A stretch of DNA of 10,404 nucleotides from JBFJVZ01 sp041623895 (GCA_041623895.1 JBFJVZ010000289.1:1-10404), one strand, 5' to 3'. Shown: positions 1 to 6,548, counted from the stretch's first letter. Notes: a model not told the origin generated them from the sequence alone. A program made the numbers and translations.

Positions 1-39
1 GGTGGTGCTGGGGGCGGTTCCGAGGTCCATGCCGCTCGG

Positions 40-1062
40 TCACATGCTGAGCGCGTCGGAATAAAAGCCGCTAATCACGCTCAAAATTCGGAAAATCATG
101 AAGATCAAAAACCCGGCCACGGAAAGCCAGACAATTCCGGTCGCCAACCCCGAGATGGTTTTGGTGGCAAGGCTTGCGCGTTCGTCATAGTCTCGCGCCA
201 GCCGCTCAATCGACTCAGCATCGGTCCCCGAGATCTCGGCCGTTTCCACGTTGGCAATGAATTCGGCCGGGAACACGGATGTGGCCTCCATGGCGCCGGC
301 CAATGTTGCTCCGTTTCGGATCGCGGTTTCCGCGTCTTTCGCACCCGCCCGATAGTACTCGCTGCCAGTGCTATCAAGAGCCAGCGTGATGGAGCGGATG
401 GGATCGAGTCCCGCGTCGAGCGCCAGAGCGAGCGTCCATGAGAACCGAGATAACGTAATCGTCTGAATCGCGGGTCCAAGCTTCGGAATCAAATAGAACA
501 GCGGCACCAGGTTCTGTGAGCCGCCGATGTTGTTAGAGAATCCCCACGCCAAGGCGGCAACGATGGCGAATAAACAGGCCACATAGGCCCAGAAGATCAA
601 GACTCCCTCGCCCCCTCGTAATCCAAAGCCCAACAAGTCAGCCATCTCGCCGCCCCCCGCCGGCGTCAAGATTCCCATCAGCCAGATCAACAGCGAGACA
701 ACGCCCAGGCCGATGATCAGTTGGATTGACGGCCAGGCGATGGACGTCACAAAGGCGCGGCGGAGTTTGATTCGCTGATCGTAATGATCGGCAAGGTTTA
801 GCAGTGCCCGCTCCAAACGTCCGGTCGCTTCGCCGACACGCGTCATCGCGATCAACAACGGTGGAAAGAAATTCCTTCGCGACTCCATGATCGCGCTCAG
901 CTGTTCGCCTGCTCGAGCGCCTTCGGCCAAGGTCTGCATCGCATCCCGCTGCCGCCCCGGACCGTACTTGGATTCGTTATGCAGCAGTGGAACCAGATCG
1001 GCGCCCGCCCGCAAGCCGGTCCCCAAACGCCGGCAAAAGGTGGCAAGAGCCGGCAAACTCAT
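40..1062 (-). CDS. Type II secretion system F family (GspF/PilC-type) inner-membrane protein
   Basis: Polytopic inner-membrane platform protein of the GspF/PilC family, which in type II secretion and type IV pilus machines connects the assembly ATPase to the pseudopilus or pilus. From the ATG at 1062 it is 340 aa, slightly short for the family's usual 350-410. Two T2SSF repeats are visible: a cytoplasmic helical half before residue 105 with the motif VGEATGRLERALLNLADHYD, and a second at about 200-300 with AEISGTDAESIERLARDYDE. Hydrophobic segments lie near residues 105-132, 153-176 and 304-329. A GTG at 1077 would add five residues; neither start has a good ribosome site. The ATG overlaps, as ATGA, the stop of an unconvincing upstream frame. 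No secretin, ATPase or pseudopilin gene is adjacent, so the machine it serves is unknown. It is a GspF-like single protein, not a TadB/TadC pair member, and lies on the opposite strand from the Tad operon. Confidence 0.88.
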   Translation of the reverse strand: MSLPALATFCRRLGTGLRAGADLVPLLHNESKYGPGRQRDAMQTLAEGARAGEQLSAIMESRRNFFPPLLIAMTRVGEATGRLERALLNLADHYDQRIKLRRAFVTSIAWPSIQLIIGLGVVSLLIWLMGILTPAGGGEMADLLGFGLRGGEGVLIFWAYVACLFAIVAALAWGFSNNIGGSQNLVPLFYLIPKLGPAIQTITLSRFSWTLALALDAGLDPIRSITLALDSTGSEYYRAGAKDAETAIRNGATLAGAMEATSVFPAEFIANVETAEISGTDAESIERLARDYDERASLATKTISGLATGIVWLSVAGFLIFMIFRILSVISGFYSDALSM

Positions 1063-1402
1063 TCGTTGAAAAAACACGCTTTGATGGCCCGGGCAACAAG
1101 AGAATTGGCAATCCGGCCATCATTGTGATCGCTTTGGCCCACCAGATGTAGCCCGTACGGATAGGTTGTGAATTTATTCCCACCCTTGTTCCCACGCTCC
1201 TCGCAATGCGGAACCATGCTGCGTAGCGGAATTCGGGAGAATTCCGCAGGTCTCGCCTGCTCGGACGTCTTGCGACTTTCGCTACGAACGAGAACGGCCG
1301 CGATTGGGGACGAAGACATCGTTCACGGCGCGTCCGGAACAGAGAGGGCCGATTCGCCAACGAAAGCCCCATCGGAAATCGGTTCTAACATTCCGCGGCG
1401 AA
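1063..1402. other. Gap without a convincing gene
   Basis: Frames of 86 and 131 codons cross this 340-nt stretch on the minus strand, but their translations have arginine- and serine-rich, low-complexity composition and no recognisable family. The gap contains the structured element at 1222-1286. It presumably also holds the promoter of the GspF-like gene, although I see no clear -35/-10 pair. Confidence 0.5.
1222..1286. repeat. Multi-hairpin (cloverleaf-like) intergenic element
   Basis: The ends form an inverted repeat: CGTAGC at 1222-1227 with GCTACG at 1281-1286. Inside are GGAATTC (1228-1234) paired with GAATTCC (1239-1245) around a GGGA loop, then GCAGG (1246-1250) paired with CCTGC (1256-1260) around TCTCG, then a weak GTC/GAC stem at 1267-1276. 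This resembles the REP or MITE-like palindromic elements dispersed between genes in bacterial genomes. The similarity to planctomycete intergenic repeats is from memory, and repetition cannot be shown from one copy. Confidence 0.5.
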
Positions 1403-1412
1403 TCAGGCCGCG
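1394..1412 (-). terminator. GC-rich hairpin across the stop codon of the small gene
   Basis: CGCGGC at 1394-1399 pairs with GCCGCG at 1407-1412 around a 7-nt loop that contains the TGA stop (1405-1403 on the minus strand). There is no following T-run, so it could be a weak or Rho-assisted terminator, or an mRNA-end stabiliser. Confidence 0.25.
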
Positions 1413-1669
1413 CGGCTGGAGGGGACGCTGGTGCGCTCGGTCGTTTGCTGCTGCGACCACGCGATTGCCTGCTCGACCTGATCCAATTGCTCCACCGCGC
1501 TTTTTGAAAGGTCAAGAAACAGAATCTTCGTGCCCCCCAACTCGCACCAAGTCGATTCCATTCCATCCAGCCACTCGGTCCGAATCTCGAAACCAAGAAC
1601 CTTTGCTTGCTCGATTCGATGATTCAGACGCTGGACGATGTTTGCAGCGCCGGATGTGTGTTTCATCAT
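1403..1669 (-). CDS. Small conserved-looking hypothetical protein, 88 aa
   Basis: No characterised family is recognised. The protein has a compact alpha/beta pattern: an amphipathic helix at about residues 9-25, strands near 27-33 (LGFEIRTEW), 40-44 and 47-53 (TKILFLDL), then a helix at about 56-70 (AVEQLDQVEQAI) and a disordered, Ser/Thr-rich tail. The regular strand/helix alternation, with conserved-type residues such as EWLDG, WCE and FLDLS, makes it far more protein-like than overlapping frames. It resembles short uncharacterised proteins I associate with Planctomycetes, but that is memory, not a search. Two adjacent ATG codons (1669 and 1666) could start it, and no strong Shine-Dalgarno is visible. 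It is divergent from the histidine kinase, and the 218-nt interval between them (up to 1887) probably holds both promoters. No function is proposed. Confidence 0.65.
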   Translation of the reverse strand: MMKHTSGAANIVQRLNHRIEQAKVLGFEIRTEWLDGMESTWCELGGTKILFLDLSKSAVEQLDQVEQAIAWSQQQTTERTSVPSSRAA

Positions 1670-1824
1670 CAGACTTGGGGCTCAAGGATTGATGCAACTG
1701 GAAAAAGCCATTTTCTCAGTCCAACTTGCCCAGCCGACACGGTGAAACGGCGCGGGAAGAGGCAAGCTGTGAGGGACCATGACGTGCCGCTATAGCAAAT
1801 CGGGCCGCTCCGACGATAGGTCTA

Positions 1825-1841
1825 TTGGTCACGCAAATGCC
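1825..1841 (+). promoter_or_regulatory. Weak sigma-54-like element upstream of the kinase
   Basis: TTGGTCACGCAAATGCC has GG at 1827-1828 and GC at 1839-1840, the exact 12-nt spacing of a -24/-12 promoter, but the surrounding bases match poorly. It only makes sense if translation begins at 1888. The sequence ATTGGTCA occurs at 1824-1831 and again at 1855-1862, 31 nt apart. Confidence 0.15.
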
Positions 1842-1887
1842 GCACAAATCCTTGATTGGTCATACCTCATTCAAGACGAGCCCCAGT

Positions 1888-2673
1888 ATGGAATCGCATC
1901 AAAACGCATCGCAACCTGAAAGCGACCAGCAAGTGTACGTGCAATATCTGAAGAGCGAGTTGCGCAAGATGCAGGCGATGGCGGCTTTGGGTGAATTGAC
2001 CAGCACGGCGACGCACGAATTCAATAACGTGCTGATGACGATCATCAACTACGCGAAACTGGGAGTTCGCAATCGTGATGACGCGAGCCGCGACAAAGCG
2101 CTCGAAAAAATATTGCTAGCCTCGGAGCGCGCCGCCAAAATCACCAACACGATTCTGGCCCAGGCTCGTAACCGCAGCGATTCACACGAGCCGACGGATT
2201 TGGCGCAAATCATCGAAGGCTCGCTCATTCTGCTGGAACGTGAAATGCGCAAATACCGGATTGCGGTGGAGACGGAATTGGCCGCCAATACCCCAGCGGC
2301 GATGGTCAGCGGCAACCAAATCCAACGTGTCTTACTGAACCTGTTGATCAACGCTCGCCAGGCCATGCCCGAAGGCGGCACGATTCTGATTCGTCTGGCA
2401 CCCAGCACGGAAGCGGGCTTCGTTGAATTGACTGTGCGTGATTCGGGAACAGGCATTCCACAGGAAAAGCTGCCCAACATCTTTGCTGCGTTCTACACGA
2501 CCAAGTCGGGGCCCGACGAATCGGGCAAAGGTGGCACGGGGCTAGGCCTGGCAGCCTGCAAGGAAATCATTGACGCGCATCAAGGTCGCATCCGCGTGGA
2601 AAGTTCCCTGGGCGTGGGCACCGCGTTCATCATCCGCCTGCCGGTTGCCGCGGACGCTCAAGCTGCCGCCTGA
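1888..2673 (+). CDS. Soluble orphan sensor histidine kinase (NtrB-like HisKA/HATPase_c)
   Basis: This is a two-component kinase that should autophosphorylate on histidine and pass the phosphate to an unlinked response regulator. From the ATG at 1888 it is 261 aa. A short helical lead (YLKSELRKMQAM, about 19-32) runs into the H-box ALGELTSTATHEFNN, with the phospho-accepting His at about residue 43. The HATPase domain follows: N-box LLNLLINARQAMP (about 150-161), G1 box DSGTGIP (about 185-191), F-box region AAFYTTKSG and G2 box GKGGTGLGLA (about 213-222). No membrane segment, PAS or GAF domain is present, so the input must come through the short N-terminus or a partner. In-frame alternative starts are ATG 1837 and TTG 1825. 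I prefer 1888 because a weak GAG lies 8 nt upstream and the 5' segment carries a direct repeat that looks regulatory. It is convergent with the sugar dehydrogenase gene, with only 17 nt between stops. No receiver gene lies beside it. Confidence 0.88.
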   Translation: MESHQNASQPESDQQVYVQYLKSELRKMQAMAALGELTSTATHEFNNVLMTIINYAKLGVRNRDDASRDKALEKILLASERAAKITNTILAQARNRSDSHEPTDLAQIIEGSLILLEREMRKYRIAVETELAANTPAAMVSGNQIQRVLLNLLINARQAMPEGGTILIRLAPSTEAGFVELTVRDSGTGIPQEKLPNIFAAFYTTKSGPDESGKGGTGLGLAACKEIIDAHQGRIRVESSLGVGTAFIIRLPVAADAQAAA

Positions 2674-2690
2674 ATTGTCGGCTGCAACTT

Positions 2691-3935
2691 CTATTGCTGC
2701 TCAAAACGATAGATCCGCCCGCCGGCGGTCATGGTCGTCATCAAGACTTCGCCGTCGTCGGTTTGCCCGAAGGTGAAGACCGGCAAGTTTTGCCACTTGA
2801 TCGGTCGATTCTCCGTGACAACTTTCTGGTCAGGGTCATACTTCAGCGCCCACAGAAAACCGCTGACGTAGTCGCCATACAAATAATAGCCATTCAGGAT
2901 CGGCGTTTTCTTGCCGCGGTAGACCGCACCTCCGGTGACCGATTTGCCCCAAGCATCCGTATGCGGGTACTCAACCAGCGGATCAATCAGGTCTTCACGA
3001 GGCCCGGAACCTTTGCTGCCGCCCAGCGTGAAGCTGTGAGCGGCTTCGCGAAGACTCCAGCCGTAATTGCCGCCGCGTTGAATCACGTTAATCTCTTCCC
3101 AGTCGTTTTGACCAACATCGGCGGCCCACAATAATCCGGTCTCCCGGTCAAAAGACATTCGCCAAATATTGCGAACACCCCAAGCATAGATTTCCGGCCA
3201 TACGCCGCGTTTGCCCACCAAGGGATTGTCAGCGGGGATACCGTAAGCCCGCTGATCGCTTGTCTTGTCGACATCAATCCGCAAGATCGAGCCGAGCAAC
3301 TTGCTCAGATCCTGTCCGCTTTGCAGGGGATCGTTCGCTTTACCGCCGTCGCCAAGGCCAACGTACAAGTACCCGTCCGGGCCAAACACAAGGGTGCCGC
3401 CGTTGTGATTCCAAAACGGCTGCTGAATCCGCATCAATTCGACTTCGCTGCCGGGATCACCCTGGTTGGGGTCCGCCGCCGAGACTTGAAAGCGACTGAG
3501 GATCGAGACGTGAGGACGTTCCGTGGTCGTATAGTAGACGAAGAAGTAGCCGTTCTGGCTGAACTTGGGATGAAAGGCCAGACCCAAGAAGCCTTCTTCA
3601 TTCTCGCGGTCTTTGTAAACGACAGCGTCCTGGATGTCCATGAACAGGGCCGGTTCGCTGACCTCGGTGTCGGCTTGATCAATGAAGTAAATCTTGCCGA
3701 ACTGGCTGGCGATGAATAGACGTCCGCTGCCGTCACCGGCGCCGGTCACTTCGATCGGTCGCTCAATCCGCAGGTTCGGATACGCTTCGACCACCTTGAC
3801 CGGCATCACCGAAGTATCCAGACCCGGCGGCGGGTCGGCCAGATTAATGGTTTTTTGCGCCTGCACCGCGGCGGAAACATCGATCAACAACACGACAACC
3901 GAAAACCGCAGCAACCAACCCATCAGTCGACTCAT
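2691..3935 (-). CDS. Exported PQQ-dependent sugar dehydrogenase (GSDH/HHIP-like beta-propeller)
   Basis: Six-bladed beta-propeller of the soluble glucose/sorbosone dehydrogenase family, which oxidises sugars using pyrroloquinoline quinone in the periplasm; the actual substrate is unknown. From ATG 3935 it is 414 aa. A signal peptide fills residues 1-26 (hydrophobic FSVVVLLIDV, cleavage near AVQA/QK). Family signatures follow in order: RPIEVTGAGDGSGRLFIASQ (about 59-78), EEGFLGLAFHPKF (about 113-125), NHNGGTLVFGPDGYLYVGLG (about 176-195), whose His matches the general-base position, GVRNIWRMSFD (about 253-263), whose Arg matches the substrate-contacting one, and DVGQNDWEEINVI. An upstream GTG at 3983 stays open but lies inside a long inverted repeat and would place 16 polar residues before the signal peptide, so the later ATG is preferred. 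The gene sits downstream of the FKBP gene on the same strand, with a terminator-like hairpin between. Confidence 0.88.
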   Translation of the reverse strand: MSRLMGWLLRFSVVVLLIDVSAAVQAQKTINLADPPPGLDTSVMPVKVVEAYPNLRIERPIEVTGAGDGSGRLFIASQFGKIYFIDQADTEVSEPALFMDIQDAVVYKDRENEEGFLGLAFHPKFSQNGYFFVYYTTTERPHVSILSRFQVSAADPNQGDPGSEVELMRIQQPFWNHNGGTLVFGPDGYLYVGLGDGGKANDPLQSGQDLSKLLGSILRIDVDKTSDQRAYGIPADNPLVGKRGVWPEIYAWGVRNIWRMSFDRETGLLWAADVGQNDWEEINVIQRGGNYGWSLREAAHSFTLGGSKGSGPREDLIDPLVEYPHTDAWGKSVTGGAVYRGKKTPILNGYYLYGDYVSGFLWALKYDPDQKVVTENRPIKWQNLPVFTFGQTDDGEVLMTTMTAGGRIYRFEQQ

Positions 3936-3962
3936 CACAAGAACCAAACGCACAGCAACACG

Positions 3963-4013
3963 ATCGGCCACGTTCGGCGACACGGAAACGCCAAGACAAA
4001 AAACGTGGCCGAT
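3963..4013. repeat. 12-bp inverted repeat with 27-nt spacer
   Basis: ATCGGCCACGTT at 3963-3974 and AACGTGGCCGAT at 4002-4013 are exact reverse complements. The element lies between the FKBP and sugar dehydrogenase genes and overlaps the distal half of the FKBP terminator-like hairpin, so the two folds exclude each other. Confidence 0.6.
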
Positions 4014-4030
4014 GATCCAACGATCTGGCC
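3998..4030 (-). terminator. Probable intrinsic terminator of the FKBP gene
   Basis: Starting 4 nt after the FKBP stop, the minus strand reads GGCC (4030-4027), an inner GATC/GATC stem around GTTG, then GGCC (4010-4007), followed by ACG and six T residues (4003-3998). The stem is short and has an asymmetric internal loop, but a GC-rich hairpin plus T-run is the classic layout. Confidence 0.5.
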
Positions 4031-4034
4031 GGAC

Positions 4035-4766
4035 TTAAATGATGTCCAGCAATTCGACTTCAAAGACCAGCACTTCATTGGGGCCAATCTTGCCGGGACG
4101 GCCTTGTTCGCCGTAAGCGAGTTCCGGCGGAATGTACAGCATCCACTTGTCACCAACCTTCATCTTTTGAAGCGCCAATTGCCAGCCCTTGATCACTTGA
4201 CCAACTTGGAATTGTGCCGGTTCGCCTCGCTCCACACTGCTGTCAAACATCTTTCCTGTGATCAGCGTGCCGGTGTAATGAACCTTGACCGTATCGGCTG
4301 CCGACGGTGACCCGCCGTCGCCCGACTTGATCACTTTGTATTGCACGCCGCCTTCGAGAGATTCGACGCCTTCTTTTTTGGAATTTTGCTGGAGCCATAA
4401 AGCACTTTTTTCTTTGTTCTGCAAAGCTTTCTTTTTCATTTCGGCCACGAACGCCTCCTGCCGTTTTCGCAATAGAGCTTCGATCTGTCCCCGGACTTGT
4501 TGCAGTTGCTCGTCGCTGAGCGCGGGCTCTCGTTCCGCCAAAGCATCGGCAACGCCAGCGGCCAGACCGGCAGGTTTGAAGTCACCCGCCTCGAATCCTT
4601 GTTGCACCATCGTTTGGCCGACGGATACGCCCAGGAAATAACCGATGGGATCATCTTTGGCGGCTGCGGCGTTTTCTTCTGCCGCGTCTTGCCCTTGTGT
4701 AACGATGGGCACGATCAACATTGCAAAAACGGCGAGCGCGCAAAGAGAGAAAAATCTGAAATTCAT
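4035..4766 (-). CDS. Exported FKBP-type peptidyl-prolyl cis-trans isomerase (FkpA/Mip-like)
   Basis: Catalyses cis-trans isomerisation of peptidyl-proline bonds, acting as a folding helper in the periplasm. From ATG 4766 it is 243 aa. The order is a signal peptide at residues 1-26 (hydrophobic CALAVFAMLIVPIV, no lipobox), a helical N-terminal dimerisation region at about 38-126 (with YFLGVSVGQTMVQQG and a Lys/Glu-rich helix), and an FKBP domain at about 151-243. All the FKBP12 pocket residues have counterparts: Tyr in VHYTG, Phe-Asp in MFDSS, Phe in AQFQVG, Val-Ile and Trp in QVIKGWQ, Tyr in AYGEQG, and Phe in FEVELL. The enzyme is therefore expected to be active. The start is fixed by AGGA at 4778-4775, 8 nt upstream; the frame stays open to 4808, but that would bury the signal peptide. 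A terminator-like hairpin follows. Confidence 0.92.
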   Translation of the reverse strand: MNFRFFSLCALAVFAMLIVPIVTQGQDAAEENAAAAKDDPIGYFLGVSVGQTMVQQGFEAGDFKPAGLAAGVADALAEREPALSDEQLQQVRGQIEALLRKRQEAFVAEMKKKALQNKEKSALWLQQNSKKEGVESLEGGVQYKVIKSGDGGSPSAADTVKVHYTGTLITGKMFDSSVERGEPAQFQVGQVIKGWQLALQKMKVGDKWMLYIPPELAYGEQGRPGKIGPNEVLVFEVELLDII

Positions 4767-5138
4767 TGACTGTTTCCTGAGGTTTAGGCTGACGAGAGCA
4801 TTTCGCATTTCTACCTAGCGGACGTCGGACGACTTCCGCCCGCGAAAAATCGGAATTCTTCCGGTCTGATGTTAGGTGGGTGCTCTACAAGAACTGCACA
4901 GGATAGCAGCGAAGGGTCAAATCATCACGCCCCTAAACCGCGCCGCGGCGCAAATTTACGCAGCCCAGCTACCACGACTCCCGCTGGCAGCGGTCGCGAT
5001 TTTAGCCGGGGGAGGGTCCTTTGCTGGCGTCGCCAAGACTTTCGGCGATTCAGGCACGGAAGGGAAACTGTTGGCGAGTTCCGCTGCCCCAAATCAAATC
5101 TTGACGAGGCACTGGCAAGCAGTGGCCCCTCGTCGGCT
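4767..5138. other. Gap without a convincing gene
   Basis: This 372-nt stretch separates two minus-strand genes. Frames of 80-111 codons run through it on both strands, but they overlap the end of the cyclase gene and show no family resemblance. It contains the FKBP ribosome site (4775-4778), a perfect 12-bp palindrome GCGCCGCGGCGC at 4940-4951, a short dyad CCGCTG-G-CAGCGG at 4981-4993 and the hairpin after the cyclase gene. Confidence 0.5.
5103..5134 (-). terminator. Bulged 12-bp hairpin downstream of the cyclase gene
   Basis: On the minus strand it begins 4 nt after the TAA stop. GACGAGG/CCTCGTC (7 bp) and CACTG/CAGTG (5 bp) pair around a 5-nt loop, with a single 3-nt bulge. It is followed by AAGATTTGATTT rather than a clean T-run, so termination may be weak or the stem may protect the 3' end. 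Confidence 0.5.
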
Positions 5139-6188
5139 TTACCGAATGGCGATCGGCCGTAATGCAAAGCCAGCGGTGGTACCCCGAATCTTTGCTGTCG
5201 TGCAGATGTAACAGAATTCGTACGAACGTTCTTTTGCCAGGTCTTCCAGGTAATGGAATTCGGCGATATGCACTCCCTGTTCGATCAGTAAGTAATTGTG
5301 AACCGGCATGAACGAACCGTGTTTGTCCAAATGTGCATCCGCCTCATTCTGGTCGGGCCAATATTCCAGACCACTGGTATCGCTACCGATCATCATTGCC
5401 CCCTGTTGCTCGACCAGCCATTGCGCGGCCTCCAGCAGCAGTCCCGCCGAATCATGCGCGGCCAACGTTTCGCGGTTAGCCAGGTCATCCCAAAACTGAA
5501 TCGACCCTGTGCGAATCAGGACAACGTCGCCGCCGCGAAGTTGTGTTTGCTGCTTTTTCAGTGCGCCTTGTAAGTCATCGACGGTGATCCCGTAGTGTGG
5601 CGGCAACGCGCGAAGGCCTTTGTAGCCAGCCACGTCGATCAACACGCCCCGGGCAACGATCGGCGGAATCGTTGTCGCGTCGCACTTCCTGGGTCCCCAA
5701 TTGCCGCCCCAATCCTGTTCTCGAAAGCCGTTGTACCAATGATCATCGTCTCCCTCGGTTGCATGGCACAAGCCGTCGATTTGTGTGGCCACGTTATCGC
5801 TGATGAAGACCGCGCAGCTATGCCAAGCCGTACCGCGTGTGCTTGCGGATGCCGGGGCAAAATCACCTTGTCGCGCCACGCCTTCGGGCGACCGAAAGGT
5901 CATGATTTCACCAGGGTTGTGCCCAGGCCACTTAAAGGAATTGCGATCGTAGCTCACGCCCAAGTCGTAAACCTTGCCGGAGGTTGCCAACTGCAGCGCC
6001 GCCAATCGGCTCATGTCAGTCATTTCGTTCAGCGCGCCGACTTCGTCAGCGGAGCCCCACACCCAACCCCAGCCGGCGCCCTGCTTCCACTTTTGCAGCG
6101 GAGGTGAATTCGCTCGATCGATGGCGCGAGTGATCGTTCCGATGGCAAGAACGGCGACCACAAAGATGATCATACTTTTTTCACGCAT
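5139..6188 (-). CDS. Exported cyclase-family protein (kynurenine formamidase-like fold)
   Basis: Member of the metal-dependent cyclase family (PF04199), which includes kynurenine formamidase and other amide or lactone hydrolases; the substrate is unknown. From ATG 6188 it is 349 aa. Residues 5-21 form a hydrophobic export signal or anchor. The N-terminal part WGSADEVGALNEMT (about 44-57) and VYDLGVSYD (about 73-81) are typical of the family. The metal motif region reads DNVATQIDGLCHATE (131-145): compared with the usual HxGTHxDxPxH, Asp138 and His142 are kept but the first two His positions are Asn132 and Gln136. Later family blocks are GVLIDVAGY, GDVVLIRTG (220-228), MMIGSDTSGLEYWP (265-278) and FMPVHNYLLIEQGVHIAE (293-310). 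The start is set by AAGGA about 9 nt upstream (6198-6202). The frame stays open to 6455, but the extension is Arg-rich and encodes a tandem DNA repeat, so it is not credible. Confidence 0.85.
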   Translation of the reverse strand: MREKSMIIFVVAVLAIGTITRAIDRANSPPLQKWKQGAGWGWVWGSADEVGALNEMTDMSRLAALQLATSGKVYDLGVSYDRNSFKWPGHNPGEIMTFRSPEGVARQGDFAPASASTRGTAWHSCAVFISDNVATQIDGLCHATEGDDDHWYNGFREQDWGGNWGPRKCDATTIPPIVARGVLIDVAGYKGLRALPPHYGITVDDLQGALKKQQTQLRGGDVVLIRTGSIQFWDDLANRETLAAHDSAGLLLEAAQWLVEQQGAMMIGSDTSGLEYWPDQNEADAHLDKHGSFMPVHNYLLIEQGVHIAEFHYLEDLAKERSYEFCYICTTAKIRGTTAGFALRPIAIR

Positions 6189-6214
6189 CGCTAGAGGTCC
6201 TTTTGGGTTCAAGT

Positions 6215-6258
6215 CGTGAAGGCCAGCGGCCGTGATCGTGAAGGCCAGCGGCCATGAT
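6215..6258. repeat. Tandem duplication of a 22-bp unit
   Basis: Copies at 6215-6236 and 6237-6258 differ at one base (G at 6232, A at 6254). Each unit begins CGTGAAGGCCAGCGGCC and contains the dyad GGCC-AGC-GGCC. It lies 27 nt upstream of the cyclase start codon. Confidence 0.85.
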
Positions 6259-6358
6259 AACGCCAGTCGGCGCCCGGGTGACTTAGCAGGCGATCGGCGG
6301 ATTTCACTCGCTAGAGTGGGCGTTTTACCGTTTCGGCGATCTCTTCTGTCACGCTCCC

Positions 6359-6372
6359 GTGCGTCAACGCAC
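6359..6372. promoter_or_regulatory. 14-bp dyad, possible operator
   Basis: GTGCGT-CA-ACGCAC is a perfect inverted repeat with a 2-nt centre. It overlaps a second dyad, GCACAT (6369-6374) with ATGTGC (6390-6395). Either the cyclase or the pilus promoter could be its target, and no regulator is identified. Confidence 0.3.
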
Positions 6373-6448
6373 ATATGATTCGCGCGGTAATGTGCACAAC
6401 AGCACGAATCGTCTTTCCGCACGCATATCAACGGTATGCCCAGGGAAA

Positions 6449-6465
6449 TGACCAAAAAGCGGTCA
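6449..6465. promoter_or_regulatory. Possible enhancer-binding site for the flp promoter
   Basis: TGACC-N7-GGTCA is a dyad centred near 6457, about 100 nt upstream of the predicted flp transcription start. That is within the usual distance for a sigma-54 activator site. The assignment is by position only. Confidence 0.3.
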
Positions 6466-6531
6466 AAGCTAACGTCTGTTCACGAAGCTATTTACGGCAA
6501 TCCACCTGATGAAAGTTGGATTTCACAGGGA

Positions 6532-6548
6532 TTGGCATAGCATCTGCA
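6532..6548 (+). promoter_or_regulatory. Predicted sigma-54 (-24/-12) promoter of the Tad operon
   Basis: TTGGCATAGCATCTGCA matches the RpoN consensus TTGGCACG-N4-TTGCA with mismatches only at the C and G after TTGGCA and the first T of TTGC. The invariant GG (6534-6535) and GC (6546-6547) have exact spacing. The predicted start of transcription is near 6558, leaving about 54 nt before the flp ATG. Confidence 0.6.

Noticed and set aside
1..30. Possible start of another minus-strand gene (ATG at 30, first ten codons)
   Set aside because: Ten codons without a clear ribosome site cannot be assigned; the remainder is outside the window.
1059..1319. 86-codon minus-strand frame whose stop overlaps the GspF-like start as ATGA
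   Set aside because: The overlap would suit translational coupling, but the translation has no family resemblance, no ribosome site is seen and the frame runs through the multi-hairpin element.
977..1372. 131-codon minus-strand frame overlapping the start of the GspF-like gene
   Set aside because: It overlaps a confident gene in another frame and is Arg-rich. A short hydrophobic stretch (ITMMAGLPILLLP) is not enough to support a membrane protein.
1168..1692. 174-codon plus-strand frame
   Set aside because: It is antisense to the better-supported 88-aa gene and has the Arg/Ser/Pro-rich composition of a shadow frame.
4940..4951. Perfect 12-bp palindrome GCGCCGCGGCGC
   Set aside because: It is pure GC and low in complexity, and such palindromes arise readily by chance. 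No positional link to a promoter was found.
4876..5211. 111-codon plus-strand frame in the FKBP-cyclase gap
   Set aside because: It runs into the 3' end of the cyclase gene on the opposite strand and across its hairpin, with no ribosome site and no recognisable domain.
6189..6455. N-terminal extension of the cyclase frame (89 extra codons)
   Set aside because: The extension is Cys/Arg-rich and encodes the tandem repeat, and would bury a good signal peptide. A strong AAGGA site fixes the start at 6188.
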